DNA from: Rhodococcus sp. CH91
GTDB taxonomy: Bacteria > Actinomycetota > Actinomycetes > Mycobacteriales > Mycobacteriaceae
Length of the DNA: 64,000 nt
Assembly: GCF_022554085.1 (NCBI RefSeq)
Contig: NZ_JAKFYR010000004.1
Span: forward strand, 248,001 to 312,000
Direction: 5' to 3'
The notes beneath the pieces were generated by a model. That model saw nothing but the letters and a program-made list of their open reading frames with translations, searched no databases and was not told the origin of the DNA. Position 1 is the first letter of the stretch. Every line of letters begins with the position of its first letter. Of this stretch, positions 60,372 through 64,000 are shown one piece after another. The translations under genes and the position numbers were made by a program.

Positions 60372-61213
60372 CCGTCGTTCCGATTCTGCTCTACCACTCG
60401 GTCTCGTCCGATCCGGCGTCGTGGATCGCGCCCTACACCGTCACTCCGGAGACCTTCCGGACACACGTCGAAGCGATGCTGGCGAGCGAACGCACGCCCA
60501 TGACGGTCAGCGAGTTCGTCGCGGCGGCGAACGGATATCGCGTTCTTCCCGAACGGCCGCTGATCGTGACCTTCGACGACGGCTTCGAGGACTTCCTGTC
60601 CGCGGCGGGCGTCCTGTCGTCGGCACGCCTTTCCAGCACCCTCTACGTCACCACCGGAGCGCTGCGCGGACGGCCGCCCACCTCGCTGCACATCCCTCCC
60701 GCACCGATGCTGTCCTGGTCCCAGCTGACCGACCTGCACGAATTCGGTGTCGAGATCGGCGCTCACACGCATACCCACCCGCAGCTCGACATCCTGCCCC
60801 CTCCGGCCGTGGCCGACGAGATCCGCCGCAGCAAAGGGCTTCTCGAAGAGCATCTGGGCAGGTCGGTCCCCAGCTTCGCGTATCCCCACGGATTCCACTC
60901 CGCACGGGTGCGCACCGCGGTCGCACGAGCGGGCCACAATTCCGCCTGCGCCGTGGGCAACGCGCTCAGTTCCACGACGGATCGTTCACTGAGCCTCGCA
61001 CGGCTCACCGTCCGCTCCGACACCAGCGCGGCCGATCTCTCCCGATGGCTGTCCGGGCGCGGCGCACCGATCGCGCCTTTTCCCGAGCGGTGGCGGACGG
61101 GTCTGTGGCGCACCTACCGGCGTCTCCGCGGCACTCGATCCTCGCGCGGAGTTCTCCTCCACCAACCCGGCGAGCCGTCACCGCCCGCCGTGTCCCAGAA
61201 CAGGAGTCGATGA
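60368..61213 (+). CDS. Polysaccharide deacetylase (NodB-type)
   Basis: A 281-residue carbohydrate esterase family 4 protein. VVPILLYHSVSSDP starts the NodB domain; the metal/catalytic set is visible as FDDGFEDF (Asp-Asp, about residue 72), GAHTHTHPQLDILP (two histidines, about 138), and AYPHGFHSARVRTAV. It removes N- or O-acetyl groups from amino-sugar polymers. There is no signal peptide or membrane helix, so it would act in the cytosol on lipid-linked precursor, unlike most family members. ATG 60368 overlaps the preceding stop; the long upstream frame lies inside the previous gene. Confidence 0.88.
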   Translation: MTVVPILLYHSVSSDPASWIAPYTVTPETFRTHVEAMLASERTPMTVSEFVAAANGYRVLPERPLIVTFDDGFEDFLSAAGVLSSARLSSTLYVTTGALRGRPPTSLHIPPAPMLSWSQLTDLHEFGVEIGAHTHTHPQLDILPPPAVADEIRRSKGLLEEHLGRSVPSFAYPHGFHSARVRTAVARAGHNSACAVGNALSSTTDRSLSLARLTVRSDTSAADLSRWLSGRGAPIAPFPERWRTGLWRTYRRLRGTRSSRGVLLHQPGEPSPPAVSQNRSR

Positions 61214-61215
61214 CC

Positions 61216-62211
61216 ATGCGTACTCTCGTGACCGGTGCAGCCGGTTTCATCGGATCGAACCTCGTCGATCGTCTCCTGACCGAGGGGCACCACGTCGTCG
61301 GGGTCGACAATCTGTCCACCGGGCGGGCGTCGAACCTCGACTCCGCCGCCGAGTCGAACCGGTTCACCTTCGTCGAGACGGACGTCTCGCTGCCCGATCT
61401 GCAGGCGGTGGTCGCCGGGACGCGGCCCGACGTCGTCTTCCACCTGGCCGCCCAGGTCGACGTCCGCCGCTCGGTGACCGACCCGTACCACGACGCGGCG
61501 ACGAACGTCCTGGGGACCATCAACATCGCGGAGGCGTGCCGGAAGGCGGGCACCCGCCGGATCGTCTTCGCCGCTTCCGGTGGCTCCCGATACGGCGAGC
61601 CGATCACACTGCCGGTGCGGGAGGAGGTTCCGGCATGCCCACTGTCCCCCTACGCCGCCGGTAAGGTCGCAGCGGAACTGTATCTGGGGTGCTATGCGGG
61701 CATGTACGGTCTCGCGCCCGTCAATCTCGCGCTGTCGAACGTCTACGGCCCGAGGCAGGATCCGCACGGTGAAGCCGGCGTGGTCGCGATCTTCGGATCG
61801 GCGATGCTCGCGGGGCGTCCCGCCGTGATCTACGGAGACGGCTGTGCGACACGCGATTACGTCTACGTCGGCGACGTGGTCGACGCCTTCGCCCGTGCCG
61901 CGACGGCCCCGACGTCGGTGACCGGCACCTTCAATATCGGGACCGGAATCCAGACGTCCACCGCGGATCTGCATCGATTGATGAGCGAGGTGGTGGGCAG
62001 CACCGAACCCCCTCGGCTCGAAGGCGGCCGCACCGGTGAGATCCGGGCGATCGCGCTGGACCGCAGCGCGGCGCGCGCGGCACTGCAGTGGGATCCGCGC
62101 ACGAGCATTCGCGAGGGACTGCAGCTGACGGTCGAGTGGCTCCGCCGGACGACCGACGACGTGGTACCGGCCGGCACCGCAGTCACCGTGTCCGAGGGGA
62201 GCTCACGGTGA
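61216..62211 (+). CDS. NAD-dependent nucleotide-sugar epimerase/dehydratase (GalE-like)
   Basis: A 331-residue extended SDR. The NAD site is MRTLVTGAAGFIGSNLVDRL (TGxxGFIG), then GVDNLSTGRASNL, FHLAAQVDVRRSV, ASGGSRYGEP with the active serine, and YAAGKVAAELY with the YxxxK pair (SPYAAGK). AGVVAIFGSAMLAGRPAVIYGDG and RDYVYVGDVVDAF fit UDP-glucose/UDP-GlcNAc 4-epimerases. It supplies an activated sugar for the glycan. ATG 61216 has GGAG at 9 bases; ATG 61210, which overlaps the previous stop, is the alternative. The stop overlaps the next start (GTGA). Confidence 0.9.
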   Translation: MRTLVTGAAGFIGSNLVDRLLTEGHHVVGVDNLSTGRASNLDSAAESNRFTFVETDVSLPDLQAVVAGTRPDVVFHLAAQVDVRRSVTDPYHDAATNVLGTINIAEACRKAGTRRIVFAASGGSRYGEPITLPVREEVPACPLSPYAAGKVAAELYLGCYAGMYGLAPVNLALSNVYGPRQDPHGEAGVVAIFGSAMLAGRPAVIYGDGCATRDYVYVGDVVDAFARAATAPTSVTGTFNIGTGIQTSTADLHRLMSEVVGSTEPPRLEGGRTGEIRAIALDRSAARAALQWDPRTSIREGLQLTVEWLRRTTDDVVPAGTAVTVSEGSSR

Positions 62212-63290
62212 CGGCCACCGCCGACCGACCGGCACAGCGACTCGCCTCCGGCCGCGAGATCTCCCGGAGCCTGTGGCACGAACTGCACCGGGCCGATCCG
62301 TACGCACTCCCCACCCAGTCACCCGAATGGATGGACGCGCTGACGCACAGCGGCGGATACCAGGATGCGGGACGGTTGTACACGAACCAGCAGGGCACAC
62401 ACGCACTCCTCCCCCTGGTACGGCGCACCTATCCCACCGGGGGTCCGGCGATATTGCAGTCGATGCCGAGCAGCTGGGGCTTCGGCGGCCTGATCGCCCC
62501 CTCGGGGGTCACGCCGGAGCTGGTGAGCGGTGTACTCGACGATCTCGAGCACTCCTCCGCTCTGCGGGTGCGGATACGCCCCAATCCCGTGCACGCGGCC
62601 GCCTGGGAGGAGGCGGCCGCGGGCCGTGCCGGGGTCACGGCGATCCCGGCACGCGCGCACGTCCTCGATCTCGAGGGCGGTTTCGAGAAGGTGTGGACGG
62701 AACGTATGGCGGGCTCCACGCGCACCTCGGTGCGGCGCGCGGAGAAGCGCGGGGTCGTCGTCGAGACCGACGACACCGGACGCTTCGTGCCGGTCTTCTA
62801 CGAACTGCTGCTGCGGTCCTTCGACCGCTGGGCTCGCGCCCAGCACGAACCTCTCTGGCTGGCACGCTTCCGGGGACGTCACCGCGACCCTCGGACCAAG
62901 TTCCGTGTGATCGCGGAACGGATGGGTCCGCGATGCCGGATCACCGTCGCGTGGGTGGAGGGCCGGCCCGCTGCTGCCATCCTGGTTCTCCGGGACGGCG
63001 CGAACGCGCACTACACCCGCGGAGCGATGGACAAGGAACTCGCCGCCCCCGTCCGCGCCAACGTCCTCCTGCACCGCATCGCCATCGAGGACGCGTGCCG
63101 ATCCGGCTGCCGCACCTATCACATGGGTGAGTCCGGCTCGTCGCACACGCTCTCCCGCTTCAAGGCCCAGTTCGGTGCGGTTCCGGTGGACTACGCCGAG
63201 TACTGGATCGAACGCGTCCCCGTCCACCGGGCCGACCGGGCGCTGCGCGGATACGTCAAACGAGCGATCGGATTCGTCGATGCGCGGTGA
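62208..63290 (+). CDS. GNAT/FemAB-like acyltransferase
   Basis: A 360-residue protein with the double-GNAT layout of FemAB/BioF2-like proteins: SPEWMDALTHSGGYQDAGRL and a first half to about residue 150, then MAGSTRTSVRRAEKRGVVVE, RWARAQHEPLWLARFRGRHR, VAWVEGRPAAAILVLRDGAN and GCRTYHMGESGSSHTLSRFK in the second GNAT half. Such proteins transfer amino acids or acyl groups to cell-wall sugars or peptides. Here it probably N- or O-acylates the free amine made by the deacetylase or an amino sugar in the repeat. GTG 62208 overlaps the previous stop; the stop is inside the next gene's start. Confidence 0.82.
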   Translation: MTATADRPAQRLASGREISRSLWHELHRADPYALPTQSPEWMDALTHSGGYQDAGRLYTNQQGTHALLPLVRRTYPTGGPAILQSMPSSWGFGGLIAPSGVTPELVSGVLDDLEHSSALRVRIRPNPVHAAAWEEAAAGRAGVTAIPARAHVLDLEGGFEKVWTERMAGSTRTSVRRAEKRGVVVETDDTGRFVPVFYELLLRSFDRWARAQHEPLWLARFRGRHRDPRTKFRVIAERMGPRCRITVAWVEGRPAAAILVLRDGANAHYTRGAMDKELAAPVRANVLLHRIAIEDACRSGCRTYHMGESGSSHTLSRFKAQFGAVPVDYAEYWIERVPVHRADRALRGYVKRAIGFVDAR

Positions 63291-64000
63291 CAGACTCGTC
63301 CGACTGGTCGCACCGATCGTGCTGCTGACGACGCTCGCCGCGTGCACGACCGAGTCCCGCCCGCCCGATCGGGCACCCCTGGCCGAGGGCGAATACGTTC
63401 TCGTCGTGAATGCGCAGTCGAGTGATCTCCGCATCCACACTGCCGACGGTCTCGAACCTGCGGGCGACCCGATCGGCGTGGGGACCGCACCGTCCGACGT
63501 CGCGGTGAGCGCCGACGGCCGCCGGGCCTACGTGTCGAGTCCCCTCTCGAACGATGTGACGGTCGTCGACACGGCCGCGGGGCGCGCGATCGGTGACCCG
63601 ATCCGGGTGAGCACCTATCCGGCCGGACTCGCCGTCTCACCCGACGGCAGCCGCCTCTACGTCGCCGGCGGCGAGACCGACGACGTGCGCGCCTACGACA
63701 CCGGCACCGGCGAGCAGGTCGGTGTTCCGCTGCCGGTCGGGGACGCACCCGGTGGCCTGGCTCTCTCCCGCGATGGGGGACGACTCTATGTGTCGAGCAT
63801 CTACCAGAACGACGTGCGTGTGATCGACACGGCCGCCTGGGCCGTGGTCGGCAATCCGATCGGGGTCGGCCGGGCACCCGCCCAGCTGGCCGTGAGCCCC
63901 GACGGCACCCGAGTGTTCGTGGCCGGACAGGATGCGGGGGACGTGACGGTCGTCGACACGCGGACGCGGACGACGATCGGTGATCCGATACCTGTCGGGG
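63280..64000 (+). CDS. Beta-propeller (YVTN-type) lipoprotein, N-terminal part
   Basis: The visible 240 residues begin with a lipobox signal (lipidated C22 in LLTTLAACTT) and then a series of about 42-residue YVTN-type repeats, each with GxAPxDVAVSxDG-like and LYV/AYVSS...DDVxVxDTxT motifs, at least five before the window ends. The fold is a surface or periplasmic beta-propeller, usually a binding scaffold. ATG 63280 overlaps the previous gene by 11 bases. It could bind the polysaccharide or its assembly machine. The gene continues past the right edge, so total repeat number is unknown. Confidence 0.83.
   Translation, partial: MRGDRLVRLVAPIVLLTTLAACTTESRPPDRAPLAEGEYVLVVNAQSSDLRIHTADGLEPAGDPIGVGTAPSDVAVSADGRRAYVSSPLSNDVTVVDTAAGRAIGDPIRVSTYPAGLAVSPDGSRLYVAGGETDDVRAYDTGTGEQVGVPLPVGDAPGGLALSRDGGRLYVSSIYQNDVRVIDTAAWAVVGNPIGVGRAPAQLAVSPDGTRVFVAGQDAGDVTVVDTRTRTTIGDPIPVG

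Overview
The window is high-GC actinobacterial chromosome, most likely Rhodococcus or a close mycolic-acid relative. The evidence is a mycothiol S-conjugate amidase (mca), a PknK-type kinase/ATPase, a lipid-droplet-associated protein, LGFP-repeat and other lipoproteins, many GTG starts, and a gene order that follows the Mycobacterium tuberculosis blocks Rv1110-Rv1077 and Rv1026-Rv1022 (ispH, Rv1109c-like, xseA, xseB, DUF4245, glpX, fumC, phoH2, glyA, coaA, short-chain Z-prenyl synthase, trhA, DUF255, mca, DUF4307, greA, metB, cbs; then ppx, DUF501, ftsB, eno, transglycosylase). I saw no rRNA, insertion sequence, prophage or CRISPR array. The species cannot be fixed from the sequence alone.

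Layout. 1-6544: isoprenoid (ispH, partial), exonuclease VII (xseA/xseB), gluconeogenesis and TCA (glpX, fumC) and an LGFP lipoprotein. 6706-16552: small enzymes (epoxide-hydrolase-like, carboxymuconolactone-decarboxylase-like), the RNase/helicase PhoH2, an iron-box-controlled lone isochorismatase, glyA, a DUF885 protein, coaA, a Z-prenyl diphosphate synthase, a TrhA-type membrane protein and a mechanosensitive channel. 16549-19502: an internally duplicated YhgE/Pip-like membrane transporter divergent from a TetR regulator. 19507-33756: DUF255 protein, mca operon, greA, a two-domain peptidoglycan hydrolase, a SEC-C protein, transsulfuration (metB, cbs), a BAX-inhibitor-like protein, an rRNA methyltransferase and a lipoprotein. 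33912-38446: pknK coupled to corA. 38462-43238: small stress and unknown genes, two secreted alpha/beta hydrolases, a tRNA and a cold-shock gene. 43508-47874: ppx-DUF501-ftsB-eno block and a transglycosylase. 47947-50915: GGDEF/EAL protein and twin GyrI-like proteins.

51149-64000 (continuing past the window) is the accessory highlight. It is a one-strand, mostly overlap-coupled surface-glycan operon: C-methyltransferase, two family-2 glycosyltransferases, a 1749-residue fusion (flippase + phosphotransferase-like kinase + family-2 glycosyltransferase + polytopic GT-C/polymerase-like module), a small membrane protein, a NodB deacetylase, a sugar epimerase, a GNAT/FemAB-like acyltransferase and a beta-propeller lipoprotein. 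An AT-rich control region precedes it. The genes read as a complete make-modify-export-polymerise pathway for an uncharacterised cell-envelope polysaccharide.

No gene-free stretch reaches 300 bases. The longest are 9034-9317, 43239-43507, 23326-23570, 50916-51148 and 39215-39438; what they hold is given under the individual entries. Many boundaries are marked by long perfect hairpins, and many neighbouring genes overlap by 4 bases (GTGA/ATGA).
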